The notes under the pieces were generated by a model, which worked only from the letters and a program-made list of their open reading frames with translations, did not search any database and was not told the DNA's origin. The translations under genes and the position numbers were made by a program. From an uncultured Bacteroides sp. (GTDB lineage: Bacteria > Bacteroidota > Bacteroidia > Cytophagales > Cyclobacteriaceae), in NCBI GenBank assembly GCA_902168185.1, contig CABHOV010000033.1, positions 1 to 62,956 on the forward strand: 62,956 bases of DNA. Direction: 5' to 3'. Shown here piece by piece: positions 1-9,459 of the stretch; positions within the stretch are counted from its first letter, which is position 1; every line of letters starts with the position of its first letter.

Positions 1-1274
1 AAAAGAAAACAGAATTTGATTATAGTATATATTGGAATGAATGGCATAAACGTGATCTCGAAGATTTTATAAAGCGTGATAGGAATCATCCTAGTGTGAT
101 GATCTGGAGTGTTGGTAACGAAATTGGTGAACAGTGGGACAGCACAGGGACTGTGATTGCCAAAGAACTCGTTGATATAGTTCATTCATTAGATACAACG
201 CGTCTAATTACTGCCGCCAACAACGAGGCGCATCCTATAAACAGCATTATCAAATCCGGAGCGCTCGATCTCATTGGGTATAATTATAATCATGGCATGT
301 TCGAGAAATTTCCGGAAGATTATCCTGGCAAGAAATTTATAGCGACCGAGACAACATCAGCGCTTGCCACACGCGGTCATTACGATATGCCATCGGACAG
401 TATACGAGTATGGCCTATTGCCTGGGATAAAATTTTTACGGAAGGTAATCGTGATAATTCTGTTTCTGCTTACGATAATGTGCGTGCTCCCTGGGGATCG
501 ACGCACGAGGAGACATGGAAAATTGTAAAGAAGCATGATTTTCTTTCTGGTATGTTCGTCTGGACAGGCTTCGATTATATAGGAGAGCCCACACCGTATG
601 TCTGGCCATCGCGAAGTTCATACTTTGGTATAGTTGATCTGGCAGGTTTCCCAAAGGATGTATACTATATGTATCAAAGCGAATGGACTAACAAGCCTGT
701 GCTGCATGTCTTCCCTCATTGGAATTGGACAACCGGTAAGGTTGTGGATGTATGGGTATATTATAACCAGGCAGATGAAGTAGAATTGTTTTTAAACAAT
801 AAGTCCCTTGGAGTAAAGCAAAAAACCGGCGATGATCTCCATATACAATGGCGAGTGCCATTCGAGCCGGGAGTACTCAAGGCTATATCCCGGAAAAGCG
901 GACAGGAAGTGCTTCATAAAGAAGTTCGTACAGCTTCAAAGGCTTCAAGAATAATATTGGAAGCAGACCGCACCAATATACTTGCTACTGGAAAAGACTT
1001 ATCGTTTGTAACGGTAAAGATTGTAGATGATCAGGGAAATATAGTTCCGAATGCAGACAACCTGGTGAAATTTCAGGTAACAGGCGATGGATATATAGCA
1101 GGCGTTGATAATGGCGATCCGGTAAGTCATGCATCATTCAAATCCAACGAACGCAAAGCTTTTTGTGGATTAGCCTTGGTTGTTCTTCAAGGTGCAGAAA
1201 ATAAAGGCAAGATTAATTTGACGGCAACAGGCGAGGGTTTGAAAAAGAATTCAATAACAATTAACGTAGAGTGA
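1..1274 (+). CDS. GH2-family beta-glycosidase (beta-galactosidase-like), C-terminal part
   Basis: The gene is cut by the window start; its frame is open from base 3, giving 423 residues. It contains the GH2 acid/base signature MIWSVGNEIGEQ (E near residue 39) and a later IATETTSA segment whose Glu fits the nucleophile position. After the TIM-barrel end come beta-sandwich domains: one typical of Bacteroidota GH2 enzymes (VDVWVYYNQADEVELFLNN) and a terminal Ig-like domain (VTVKIVDDQGNIVPNA). Such enzymes remove terminal beta-galactosyl or similar sugars in the periplasm or outside the cell. The next gene is a GH74 enzyme, so xyloglucan side-chain removal is a reasonable inference. Exact specificity cannot be read from the fragment. 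Confidence 0.85.
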   Translation, partial: KKTEFDYSIYWNEWHKRDLEDFIKRDRNHPSVMIWSVGNEIGEQWDSTGTVIAKELVDIVHSLDTTRLITAANNEAHPINSIIKSGALDLIGYNYNHGMFEKFPEDYPGKKFIATETTSALATRGHYDMPSDSIRVWPIAWDKIFTEGNRDNSVSAYDNVRAPWGSTHEETWKIVKKHDFLSGMFVWTGFDYIGEPTPYVWPSRSSYFGIVDLAGFPKDVYYMYQSEWTNKPVLHVFPHWNWTTGKVVDVWVYYNQADEVELFLNNKSLGVKQKTGDDLHIQWRVPFEPGVLKAISRKSGQEVLHKEVRTASKASRIILEADRTNILATGKDLSFVTVKIVDDQGNIVPNADNLVKFQVTGDGYIAGVDNGDPVSHASFKSNERKAFCGLALVVLQGAENKGKINLTATGEGLKKNSITINVE

Positions 1275-1440
1275 GGTATTGTAATTCTTGAATGATGGTG
1301 TGTATATAGTTAGAGGTGAAATTCGAAAAACGTTGATCATCTTGCATAAGAGAGTCACTATCAAGTCTGAACAAGTATATAGAATATGTGTTAATAGGGG
1401 GAGGTTGAAGAGTGTATCGAATAAACATAAAGACGAATTT

Positions 1441-4206
1441 ATGAACGAGAAATTTTTACATGTAAAGAACAGCAGTATGATGTTACTCCGATCATTAGTA
1501 TGGAGTCTACTTATTTTAGGAGGTACATCTATAGCGGTTAAAGGCCAAACAGAAATCTATACTTCTAAAAATGTAGCGATAGGTGGTGGCGGTTTCGTGT
1601 CTGGCATTATTACCAGCAAAACTCAGCAGGGGTTGATATATGCCCGTACTGATGTTGGTGGTGCGTATCGTTGGGATGCCGCGAATAGCAAGTGGATCCC
1701 GCTACTGGATTGGACGTCTGAAGATGAAGTCGGATATCAAGGTGTGGAATCTTTGGCAACCGATCCGAAAGAACCGAATAAGGTATATATGCTGGTAGGT
1801 ACATCTTATTTCAACAACGGAAAAACTGCTATACTTCGTTCATCTGATTATGGTAATACATTTTCCATAACAGAAGTCACTTCGCAATTTAAAGCACATG
1901 GTAACGGCATGGGGCGGCAAACCGGAGAAAAGCTTGTAGTGGATCCGAATAGTAATAATATACTGCTGTGTGGAACACGCTATAATGGTTTGTTTAAAAG
2001 CACAGATTCTGGTGCTACATGGGCAAGATTGTCTGGATTGAATATAACAACAACTCCTACACCAACCTCAACAAATAATGCCAGTGATGCCAATGGAATC
2101 AGTTTCGTTGTTCTTGATCCTTCTACAGGTTCATCGGGTTCTCCTACGCAAACTGTCATCGCAGGTGTAAGTCGCACAGGTGATAATAATCTTTATCGAA
2201 GTGACAATGGTGGTTTTACATTTACAGCCATTGCATCCGCACCAACATCGTTGATGCCACACAGAGCTGTATTGACAAGTGATCGTAATCTATATATTAC
2301 TTACGCCACGGGTGTGGGGCCATGGGATGTTCAGGGAAGTGGTCAGATATGGAAGTATAATCTGCAAAGCGGAGCATGGACAAATGTAACACCTTCTTAT
2401 TCCGGGTCTTTTGGCGGAATAAGTGTAGATCCGAATAATTCAAACAGGATACTTGCCGCATCTATTAATAAGTATGATGCACAGGAAACTAATGTTTGGG
2501 GCGACAGAATATTTCTAAGTACCAATGGAGGATCTTCCTGGACAGATGTAATAAACCGGGGCTATAGTATGGATGCTAATGGAGTATCCTGGATAAATGG
2601 TCAATCTATACATTGGGCTGGATCCATTGAGTTCGATCCCTTTGATACAAAGAAGGCTTGGGTAGTCTCTGGTAATGGTATATATCAAACCGATGATATC
2701 GATGCAACTACAAATGTGTGGAAGTTTCAGGTAAAAGGTTTGGAAGAAACGGTGGCGCTGGATGCTGTAAGTATACCGAACGGATCATTTGTAAGTGTAA
2801 TTGGAGATTACGATGGCTTTAGACATACCGATGTAACGCAATATGCTCCCATTCACACACCGAGAATGGGAACCACTACTGGAGTAGCATATGCCGCCCT
2901 CAATCCTAATATTTTGCTTCGCGCAGGAGCAAAGACTGTTAATAATGTACAAGTAGGGTCATTGTACTATTCCAATGACATGGGTATATCGTGGAGCGAA
3001 TGTGCAACGGCAAAAGGTTACAAAGGTAGTGTTTCTATATCTGCCGATGGAAGTACATTTTTACATTGTCCGGAAGGATCAAGTACAACCTATAGATCAA
3101 TTGATAAAGGTACCACCTGGACAGCCGTTACTGGTCTTACTGTTAGCGGAGCACGTCCGGTAGCAGATCCGCTCAACGCTGCAAAGTTTTATGCGTATAA
3201 CAGCAGCACGGGCGCCTTGTTAGTAAGTACAAATGGTGGCGTATCTTTTACATCTTCCGGATCTGCCGGAACGGGTGGATCTAGAATTATAAGGCTAGCA
3301 CCATACCGTGAAGGTGATGTGTGGGTGCCATTGTATGGTGGTGGTTTGAGCCGTTCAAAAGACTCCGGACAAGCCTTCTCTAAAGTAAACGGAGTAACGA
3401 ATTGTTCTGCAGTCGGCTTTGGTAAAGAAGCTTCTGGTCAATCATATCCCGCTATATATATATGGGGAACGGTGAACAATGAGCGTGGTGCATTTCGATC
3501 GCTTGATGAAGGTGCCAGTTGGACACGTGTGAATGATGATGCACATGAATATGGCGGTCTTGCCAATGGAAATTTTATAATGGGAGACATGAATGTATAT
3601 GGACGATACTATATGAGCACCGCCGGCCGAGGTTTAGTATATGGCGAATCCAACCTCACGTGTACTCCTGCTAATATCGTTCCTCATATTAAAGTTAGTT
3701 CACAAGCCTCCGTACAGACGCCTATAGTATCTGTGTTTACAGGATCTACAGTTTTGCTGAGCCCGGATCCTGCTACAGGAGGATCGTGGAGTTGGACTGG
3801 ACCGAGCAGTTTTACTTCAGTAAGCCGTGAGGTTACATTATCCGATATTCAGATAACACAAGCTGGTATTTATACCGCTACCTATATAAATGCTGATGGA
3901 TGTGAGAGTGCAGCACAAACTTTTTTAATAACAGTAACGGATGGACCTGTTACAGGAAATGAAGAAGATATAGACGATCGTTTTGGTATATATCCAAATC
4001 CATTCTCGGTAAATGTTATAATCAAAAATGCGAGCGCGGTTAAGCAAGTCACGTTTACGGATATGCGAGGACGGGTAATAAAAACAAGTTCAAATGACCA
4101 GAATGCAATGACCATCCCTGTGGATAACCTTCCTTCTGGAATATATATCATACAACTGACAGATAAGAACAATGAAAAATACCTGAAGAGAATGGTGAAG
4201 TATTAA
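1441..4206 (+). CDS. Secreted GH74 xyloglucanase-like protein with T9SS sorting domain
   Basis: 921 residues from the ATG at 1441. An upstream in-frame TTG at 1288 is unlikely to be the start because it would put about 50 non-signal residues ahead of the signal peptide. A hydrophobic leader (LVWSLLILGG) precedes the hallmark GH74 start GGGGFVSGIITS followed by YARTDVGGAYRW. Repeated BNR-like units (SSDYGNTF, STDSGATW, SLDEGASW) fit the two seven-bladed propellers of endo-xyloglucanases. An Ig-like or PKD-like region (residues ~790-870) leads to a type A T9SS C-terminal sorting domain, IYPNPFSVNV ... YLKRMVKY. The protein should therefore be exported by T9SS and kept at or released from the cell surface. 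It lies 166 bp after the GH2 gene on the same strand and ends at a strong terminator. Confidence 0.9.
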   Translation: MNEKFLHVKNSSMMLLRSLVWSLLILGGTSIAVKGQTEIYTSKNVAIGGGGFVSGIITSKTQQGLIYARTDVGGAYRWDAANSKWIPLLDWTSEDEVGYQGVESLATDPKEPNKVYMLVGTSYFNNGKTAILRSSDYGNTFSITEVTSQFKAHGNGMGRQTGEKLVVDPNSNNILLCGTRYNGLFKSTDSGATWARLSGLNITTTPTPTSTNNASDANGISFVVLDPSTGSSGSPTQTVIAGVSRTGDNNLYRSDNGGFTFTAIASAPTSLMPHRAVLTSDRNLYITYATGVGPWDVQGSGQIWKYNLQSGAWTNVTPSYSGSFGGISVDPNNSNRILAASINKYDAQETNVWGDRIFLSTNGGSSWTDVINRGYSMDANGVSWINGQSIHWAGSIEFDPFDTKKAWVVSGNGIYQTDDIDATTNVWKFQVKGLEETVALDAVSIPNGSFVSVIGDYDGFRHTDVTQYAPIHTPRMGTTTGVAYAALNPNILLRAGAKTVNNVQVGSLYYSNDMGISWSECATAKGYKGSVSISADGSTFLHCPEGSSTTYRSIDKGTTWTAVTGLTVSGARPVADPLNAAKFYAYNSSTGALLVSTNGGVSFTSSGSAGTGGSRIIRLAPYREGDVWVPLYGGGLSRSKDSGQAFSKVNGVTNCSAVGFGKEASGQSYPAIYIWGTVNNERGAFRSLDEGASWTRVNDDAHEYGGLANGNFIMGDMNVYGRYYMSTAGRGLVYGESNLTCTPANIVPHIKVSSQASVQTPIVSVFTGSTVLLSPDPATGGSWSWTGPSSFTSVSREVTLSDIQITQAGIYTATYINADGCESAAQTFLITVTDGPVTGNEEDIDDRFGIYPNPFSVNVIIKNASAVKQVTFTDMRGRVIKTSSNDQNAMTIPVDNLPSGIYIIQLTDKNNEKYLKRMVKY

Positions 4207-4220
4207 TGAATTTAATTGGG

Positions 4221-4270
4221 AAATGCTGCAATTATCAGTTCTATAATCTGAAAATTGCAGCATTTTTTTT
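4221..4270 (+). terminator. Rho-independent terminator after GH74 gene
   Basis: An 18-bp nearly perfect stem (AAATGCTGCAATTATCAG paired with CTGAAAATTGCAGCATTT, one mismatch) is followed by a run of eight or more T residues. It begins 15 bp after the GH74 stop codon. Confidence 0.9.
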
Positions 4271-4314
4271 GCTAGAAGGTCGAAGCAAAAAACTGTACAA
4301 TACTATATAAGAAA

Positions 4315-4652
4315 ATGAAAAAGCTTCTTGCTTGCATATTTTTGATCATTGTTGAAATAGTGACCATATTCATTGCAGTTATCTTAAAACATTTAGGCAC
4401 GACAACTTCTGAGAGGGAACTTTTGGATTTTCAGAATGACCTCGGGTTCTTTTTGGTAGGTAAAATACAGGTATAGTGGTGACATTCATTCTTTCATTGA
4501 TTACGATCGCTATATATTTAGTGGTACTTAGACTAGTGAAACAAGTGTTAAATTATAGTGTTCTGAGAGTATTCTTCTTTCAATGGGCTGGGTTATTTAC
4601 AATTTGGATTCTTTTTATGGTAAGTGAGGTGTTTGAGTTGCTCAATGCATAA
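4315..4652 (+). pseudogene. Probable decayed small membrane protein (two overlapping frames)
   Basis: An ATG at 4315 opens a 53-residue frame (MKKLLACIFLIIVEIVTIF...) ending in TAG at 4474-4476. A second frame starting with GTG codons at 4476 continues with two hydrophobic segments (VVTFILSLITIAIYLVV, LFTIWILFMVSEVFELL) and stops at 4650. That same frame then stays open to 4757 (MTKANVGGFLKSFKEIG). The hydrophobic content across a frame change and stops suggests one membrane protein broken by a frameshift and a nonsense codon. Two genuine overlapping micro-proteins are the alternative. No family recognised. Confidence 0.35.
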
Positions 4653-4833
4653 CATAGCATGACTAAAGCCAATGTTGGTGGCTTTTTGAAGTCTTTTAAG
4701 GAGATCGGAATAAAGGAAGGGTATTATCAAAGCACGAACTTTTGCTTGGTTTATTGATAATAATTTTCTCATGGACAATTATGGGATGGTATATATCGTA
4801 AAGAGCCCGATTGCTATTAACACCAGGACCTTA

Positions 4834-4869
4834 AACGTTGCTCAGTAGCTATAGCTACAGAGCAACGTT
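4834..4869. repeat. 36-bp near-perfect palindrome
   Basis: Arms AACGTTGCTC and GAGCAACGTT flank a perfect inner palindrome GTAGCTATAGCTAC; only the two A bases at the junctions are unpaired. There is no T-run, so it is not a canonical terminator. It shares the AGCTA core with the palindrome at 5004-5023. Confidence 0.8.
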
Positions 4870-4943
4870 AGCGGATATATTCATCGAACAGGTAAAGTAG
4901 TTTAGGATATATATAGTTTCAATCCCTGTTTAAAGTATAAACA

Positions 4944-4989
4944 AAAACCGCTGCTACTCAATATGAATAGCAGCGGTTTTGTTTTTTTT
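4944..4989. terminator. Bidirectional terminator downstream of ffh
   Basis: AAAACCGCTGCTA and TAGCAGCGGTTTT arms with a short AT-rich loop are followed by T residues on the plus strand. On the minus strand the hairpin is also followed by T residues, so it can end the leftward ffh transcript. Confidence 0.8.
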
Positions 4990-5003
4990 ATCTGCGAAAA
5001 TCT

Positions 5004-5023
5004 GTCCCGATAGCTATCGGGAC
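5004..5023. repeat. 20-bp perfect palindrome
   Basis: GTCCCGATAGCTATCGGGAC is a perfect palindrome immediately 3' of the ffh stop codon (minus strand). It is GC-rich at both ends and could form an RNA hairpin at the end of the ffh message, or be a dispersed repeat. Confidence 0.8.
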
Positions 5024-5032
5024 GGGAGACAA

Positions 5033-6364
5033 TTACTTCCCAAACGGATTCAAAGCAGAAAGCGCACGCTTGCCACCACCCATCTTGTTCATCGTCTTCA
5101 TCATTTTGCGCATGTCGCTGAACTGCTTCAGGAGCTGATTGACTTGTTGTATAGAAGTACCGCTTCCTTTTGCAATTCTATCTTTACGACTGCCATTGAT
5201 CAAGTCAGGATTCTCGCGCTCATGCATGGTCATCGAGCGAATGATCGCTTCAACCGGCTTAAAAGAATTATCATCTACATCTACATCTTTCAAAGCTTTA
5301 CCCATCCCTGGGATCATGCCTAAAAGATCTTTCATGTTACCCATCTTCTTCACTTGCTCGAGTTGCGAGAGGAAGTCGTTGAAGTCGAATTGATTCTTGC
5401 GTATTTTTTTATTGAGGCGCGCAGCTTCTTCCTGGTCGAATGCCTGCTGAGCTTTTTCAACGAGCGTTACAACGTCACCCATACCTAAGATACGGCTCGC
5501 CATACGCTCAGGATAGAAGCGATCTATAGCTTCCATCTTCTCACCTGTGCTCACATACTTGATAGGCTTATCAACAACTCTGCGAATAGAAAGTGCAGCA
5601 CCGCCACGTGTATCGCCATCTAACTTGGTAAGAACAACACCATTGAAATTCAAACGATCATTGAAAGCCTTCGCAGTGTTCACCGCATCCTGACCCGTCA
5701 TGGAGTCAACAACGAATAAAGTCTCGGAAGGATTAAGCGCAGCTTTCAAACGAGCGATCTCATCCATCATCTCTTCATCTACAGCAAGACGACCAGCGGT
5801 ATCGACAATAACGATACGGTGATTGTTCTTCTTGGCGTGTTCAATGGCAGCCTTCGCTATTTTAACAGCGTCTTTATTTTCAGGCTCTGCATATACTTCA
5901 ACACCAACCTGCTCACCTAAAACTTTTAACTGGTCGATCGCAGCAGGACGGTATATATCACACGCCGTTAACAAAACAGAACGACCCTGACGCTTCAAGT
6001 AGTTGGCAAGTTTACCCGAGAATGTTGTTTTACCGGAACCTTGTAAACCAGCGATCAGGATTATCGCAGGACTGCCATCAATTTTAATATCTTCACTCTC
6101 ACCACCCATCAGGGCAGTAAGTTCATCGTTTGTTATCTTGATCAGTAACTGGCTGGGAGAGATGGATGTCAATACATCCTGGCCCATTGCCTTTTCCTTG
6201 ATCTCGTCCGTTACCTCTTTGGCAACCTTATAGTTTACGTCAGCATCGATCAATGCTTTACGGATCTCTTTTACAGTAGAGGCAACGTTGATTTCGGAGA
6301 TGCTGCCTTGGCCTTTCAGGGTTTGAAAAGCTTTTTCCAGTTTTAAACTTAAATTATCGAACAT
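5033..6364 (-). CDS. ffh: Signal recognition particle GTPase Ffh (SRP54)
   Basis: 443 residues, normal for bacterial Ffh. The N domain (MFDNLSLKLEKAFQTLKGQG) is followed by the G domain with P-loop GLQGSGKTT (residues ~107-115), DTAGR, TKLDGDTRGG and GTGEK elements. The M domain after residue ~295 contains methionine-rich helices and the LLGMIPGMGKAL hinge, and ends with MRKMMKTMNKMGGGKR. It binds 4.5S RNA and signal peptides of nascent membrane proteins and docks with FtsY at the inner membrane. It is monocistronic here, with its own promoter-like site at 6506-6537 and the terminator at 4944-4989. Confidence 0.98.
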   Translation of the reverse strand: MFDNLSLKLEKAFQTLKGQGSISEINVASTVKEIRKALIDADVNYKVAKEVTDEIKEKAMGQDVLTSISPSQLLIKITNDELTALMGGESEDIKIDGSPAIILIAGLQGSGKTTFSGKLANYLKRQGRSVLLTACDIYRPAAIDQLKVLGEQVGVEVYAEPENKDAVKIAKAAIEHAKKNNHRIVIVDTAGRLAVDEEMMDEIARLKAALNPSETLFVVDSMTGQDAVNTAKAFNDRLNFNGVVLTKLDGDTRGGAALSIRRVVDKPIKYVSTGEKMEAIDRFYPERMASRILGMGDVVTLVEKAQQAFDQEEAARLNKKIRKNQFDFNDFLSQLEQVKKMGNMKDLLGMIPGMGKALKDVDVDDNSFKPVEAIIRSMTMHERENPDLINGSRKDRIAKGSGTSIQQVNQLLKQFSDMRKMMKTMNKMGGGKRALSALNPFGK

Positions 6365-6505
6365 GATGTTTGAAAATGTCTATGGGTGAATCGTACCTGT
6401 TCAGTCTATATTTTCCTGCGGATTTCGCCGATTTTTAAAGAAAAACGCAAGAAAAGACCTGCGTTTAGCTTTCGTGGATCAGGAAACAAAACCTCGCCAG
6501 GATTG

Positions 6506-6537
6506 CAAAGTTAACGTGCCCCGCATAGGGAAGCAAA
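6506..6537 (-). promoter_or_regulatory. Bacteroidota-type promoter for ffh
   Basis: On the minus strand TTTG (6537-6534), a 20-bp spacer and TAACTTTG (6513-6506) match the Bacteroidota consensus TTTG-N17-23-TAnnTTTG. The predicted start near 6500 gives a leader of about 135 nt before ffh. Confidence 0.6.
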
Positions 6538-6544
6538 TCACTTT

Positions 6545-7672
6545 TTAATCTGTTAAATGCTGTACCAGCTCTTCGGTTATACGCTGGCTTAAAAGTGAAG
6601 CAGCATGTTCTATGGCATACTCTTCCGGAACATTCGGATTGGTTAACGTGATCAATTTTCGAATGTTGAGTTGCTCAAGGCAATGTTCGGGAAGTTCACA
6701 AGTTCCGGCCACCACAAAAAGAGCTTTGTCATATTTTTTTGCAAGCCGTGCTATACCACTTACCACTTTCCCCGAAAGGGTTTGCTCATCAACTTTGCCT
6801 TCACCGGTAATGACTATATCTGCATGGCGAACATGATCGTCCAGCTTTAGAAATTGTATAATGAAATCCATGCCGGGAACTACTTTAAGATTTGTAAGTA
6901 CTTGAAGCGATACAGGCAATCCACCGCCAGCACCTGCGCCCGGAAAATTTACCGTGCGGCTAAATGTTTTTTTAAGCAACGATGAATAATGCATGAGGCC
7001 TTCATCGAGAATCTGTATCATTTCTTCATTGGCACCTTTCTGTGGCGCGAAAACATGTGCAGCACCATGCGGACCATAAAGTGGATTATCAACATCGCAG
7101 AATATAGTGAAGGCTGTGGTTGATAATTTAGGATGTACGTGCGTAAGGTCAAGTGTATGTATATACCTTAGGTTTTCTCCGACAGGTTTCAACCGTTCAC
7201 CTTCAGCAGATAAAAATTGTACACCGAGTGCTTCAGCCATGCCCATGCCGGCATCATTTGTGGCACTGCCTCCTATACCTAAAATGATTTTCTTTACCCC
7301 CAGATCGAGTGCATGTGCTATGAGTTCGCCTATCCCAAGCGTTGTGGTTTGCATCGGGTTTCGTTCATGCTTCTTTAACAGCTGCAATCCGGAGGCAGAA
7401 GCCATTTCCAGGAATGCAGTTTCGTTATCTTCCGATATGCCATAGCGGGCATCTATATTTCGAAATAGCGGGTCGTGTACAGAGGCTGTTATAAATTTGC
7501 CGCCACTAAAGGACGTCAGTAGTTCGCATGAACCTTCACCACCATCGGCCATGGGCAGCGTTATGATATTCAGCGCACCATTCCATTTGAGTAGGGCACG
7601 TTTCACCTCGTCACAAACTTGTTGTGCTGTTAACGAACCTTTGAATTTGTCGGGTGCAATAAGAATGGTCAT
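6545..7672 (-). CDS. Glycerate kinase (GarK/GlxK family)
   Basis: 375 residues, the usual length of type 1 glycerate 2-kinases. The N-terminal IAPDKFKGSLTA signature, MADGGEGSCELL and the central GIGGSATNDAGMGMAEALG motif are diagnostic, as is IVITGEGKVDEQTLSGK near the C-terminus. The enzyme phosphorylates D-glycerate with ATP, feeding glyoxylate, tartronate or sugar-acid breakdown into lower glycolysis. It lies 180 bp upstream of ffh on the same strand but ahead of a separate ffh promoter, so it is probably not co-transcribed as a functional unit. Whether the product is 2- or 3-phosphoglycerate cannot be decided from sequence. Confidence 0.93.
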   Translation of the reverse strand: MTILIAPDKFKGSLTAQQVCDEVKRALLKWNGALNIITLPMADGGEGSCELLTSFSGGKFITASVHDPLFRNIDARYGISEDNETAFLEMASASGLQLLKKHERNPMQTTTLGIGELIAHALDLGVKKIILGIGGSATNDAGMGMAEALGVQFLSAEGERLKPVGENLRYIHTLDLTHVHPKLSTTAFTIFCDVDNPLYGPHGAAHVFAPQKGANEEMIQILDEGLMHYSSLLKKTFSRTVNFPGAGAGGGLPVSLQVLTNLKVVPGMDFIIQFLKLDDHVRHADIVITGEGKVDEQTLSGKVVSGIARLAKKYDKALFVVAGTCELPEHCLEQLNIRKLITLTNPNVPEEYAIEHAASLLSQRITEELVQHLTD

Positions 7673-7745
7673 GACTCGTTATGCGGACGCGATCCTTGAA
7701 GTATATACATGGCAACTATGATACATATATACCACTATCGTTATT

Positions 7746-8939
7746 TTAACTCCTGAACGGAAAGTAAGGATATACTTCGCCTGCCTCAAATTGATTCTTG
7801 TCGAGGGATAACTCCAGGAAGCCCGTTACTTTTTTCAGGTTAGCAAAATCTCCCGAGCCACCACCGGCATCCGGATACGCCATTAACTTTCCATTCTCAT
7901 TCTTCACCGTTACTTGTAAAAAATAAGTCAACTTCGGATCGAACTTGAAATCTTTAGCAAGAATTGCATATTGCTGCTGATACTCAACGTGCAGACTTTT
8001 TAAAATCCACGGCATCACATAGCGATAAAAGCACATATAGGTTGATACGGGATTTCCCGGCAAGGCAAAGACAACTTTCCCTTTTTTAGATACGCCAAAC
8101 CAGAAGGGTTTACCAGGTCGTTGACTTACATGGTGAAATAATTTTTTTACCTGTATACTCTCCAAAGCTTCCGGTATAAAATCAAATTTACCTTTTGATA
8201 CTCCACCCGATACAATCAGTACATCATGATTCTCTGCTATAACTTTCAACGATTCAATTACAAAATCCTTTTGATCATAAATATGATACTCGGTTCCTTC
8301 CCAACCGATCGCTTTCATAGCAGCATCAATGGCATACGTGTTGGATCTCCTGATCTGGTGCGACTCCGGAATTTCTGTTATCTCTACCAGTTCATCGCCA
8401 CTGGAAATTATAGCGGCACGCGGAAAAGCAAAAACCGGAACATCACTTACACCAACCGAAGCCAGCAATGCAATCTCTGCTGGTGATAGAATTATACCCG
8501 GAGTAAGAAGCACATCATTTCGTTTCGCATCCTGACCCTGCGTATGTATATGTTGTCCTTCTTCGATCTTATCAATTAATATAGTAGCGTTGTTGCCCTG
8601 TATAGAGACATCCTCATACCGGATTACGGTATCCGTACCTTCGGGTAGAATAGCACCTGTCATTACTTCCATGCAGTTCTGCACATCTCTCAAGCTTTTT
8701 TGTGGCTGGCCTGCACTCTGTGTTTCTTCCACATAAAATTCGCGTCTTCCGCTTTTCCATTCATCATACCAGATTGCAATGCCATCCATCGCTACACGAT
8801 TAAAGGGAGGGAAGTCGCGGTCAGCTTTGATGGCTTCGCCCAGTATTCTTCCATAAGCATCGTTCAGATCAACCCGTGTAACCGAAGGTTTAAAGAGATT
8901 CGACAGCACTATATCGGTGGCTTCCTTTACATCTACCAT
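7746..8939 (-). CDS. moeA: Molybdopterin molybdenumtransferase MoeA
   Basis: 397 residues with all MoeA regions: DRDFPPFNRVAMDGIAI near the N-terminus, VMTGAILPEGTDTVIRYED, the MPT-binding ISSGDELVE, and VSGGVSKGKFDFIPEAL followed by PGKPFWFG and FALPGNPVST. The C-terminal beta-barrel domain IV is present but short. MoeA inserts molybdate into adenylylated molybdopterin, the last step of Mo-cofactor assembly, in the cytosol. The gene is divergent from moaC with only 37 bp between start codons, so both promoters must overlap. Confidence 0.97.
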   Translation of the reverse strand: MVDVKEATDIVLSNLFKPSVTRVDLNDAYGRILGEAIKADRDFPPFNRVAMDGIAIWYDEWKSGRREFYVEETQSAGQPQKSLRDVQNCMEVMTGAILPEGTDTVIRYEDVSIQGNNATILIDKIEEGQHIHTQGQDAKRNDVLLTPGIILSPAEIALLASVGVSDVPVFAFPRAAIISSGDELVEITEIPESHQIRRSNTYAIDAAMKAIGWEGTEYHIYDQKDFVIESLKVIAENHDVLIVSGGVSKGKFDFIPEALESIQVKKLFHHVSQRPGKPFWFGVSKKGKVVFALPGNPVSTYMCFYRYVMPWILKSLHVEYQQQYAILAKDFKFDPKLTYFLQVTVKNENGKLMAYPDAGGGSGDFANLKKVTGFLELSLDKNQFEAGEVYPYFPFRS

Positions 8940-8952
8940 GTGTAATAATTAT

Positions 8953-8960
8953 TAACTTTG
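8953..8960 (+). promoter_or_regulatory. Candidate -7 box for moaC
   Basis: TAACTTTG matches the Bacteroidota -7 consensus TAnnTTTG and ends 16 bp before the moaC ATG. A clear -33 TTG is not seen. The predicted leader is about 10 nt. Confidence 0.45.
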
Positions 8961-8976
8961 TTTTGTCCGAAGATAC

Positions 8977-9456
8977 ATGAGTAAAAAGAAATTTACACAC
9001 GTTTCGCCCAGCGGTCTTCCGCAGATGGTGAACGTATCCGATAAAAAGGTGACAAAGCGCACTGCGAAAGCTCAGGCTATTATTAACGTAGGCGATGAAA
9101 TCCTCAATCTTATACAACACAATGAACTGATAACGAAGAAGGGCCCTGTCTTTCAAACGGCAATCATTGCCGGAGTGATGGGTGCCAAGAAAACTTCGGA
9201 CCTCATACCGTTCTGTCATCCGTTGGGATTGGAAGATTGCCAGGTGCTTATACGGGTTGTCAACAAGAAAATTATTGTTGATACCGAAGCTGTTATTACC
9301 AGTAAGACAGGTGTTGAAATGGAAGCGCTTACGGCTGCGTCTATTGCTGCGCTCACCATCTACGATATGTGTAAAGCATTGTCGCATACTATAGTAATTG
9401 AAGAAATAAAGTTGATGGAGAAGACGGGTGGCAAGAAGGATTTCAAACGCAAGTAA
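8977..9456 (+). CDS. moaC: Cyclic pyranopterin monophosphate synthase MoaC
   Basis: 159 residues, typical length. Family hallmarks are HVSPSGLPQMVNVSDK at the start, the LIPFCHPLGLEDCQV segment and TGVEMEALTAASIAALTIYDMCKA. With MoaA it converts GTP to cyclic pyranopterin monophosphate, the first intermediate of Mo-cofactor synthesis. It heads a rightward unit: the potassium channel gene starts 3 bp after its stop and mobA overlaps the channel gene. Confidence 0.98.
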   Translation: MSKKKFTHVSPSGLPQMVNVSDKKVTKRTAKAQAIINVGDEILNLIQHNELITKKGPVFQTAIIAGVMGAKKTSDLIPFCHPLGLEDCQVLIRVVNKKIIVDTEAVITSKTGVEMEALTAASIAALTIYDMCKALSHTIVIEEIKLMEKTGGKKDFKRK

Positions 9457-9459
9457 CGC

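Noticed and set aside
8890-9387. 165-codon minus-strand frame across moaC
   Set aside because: It lies entirely over the well-supported moaC gene and has no recognisable domain.
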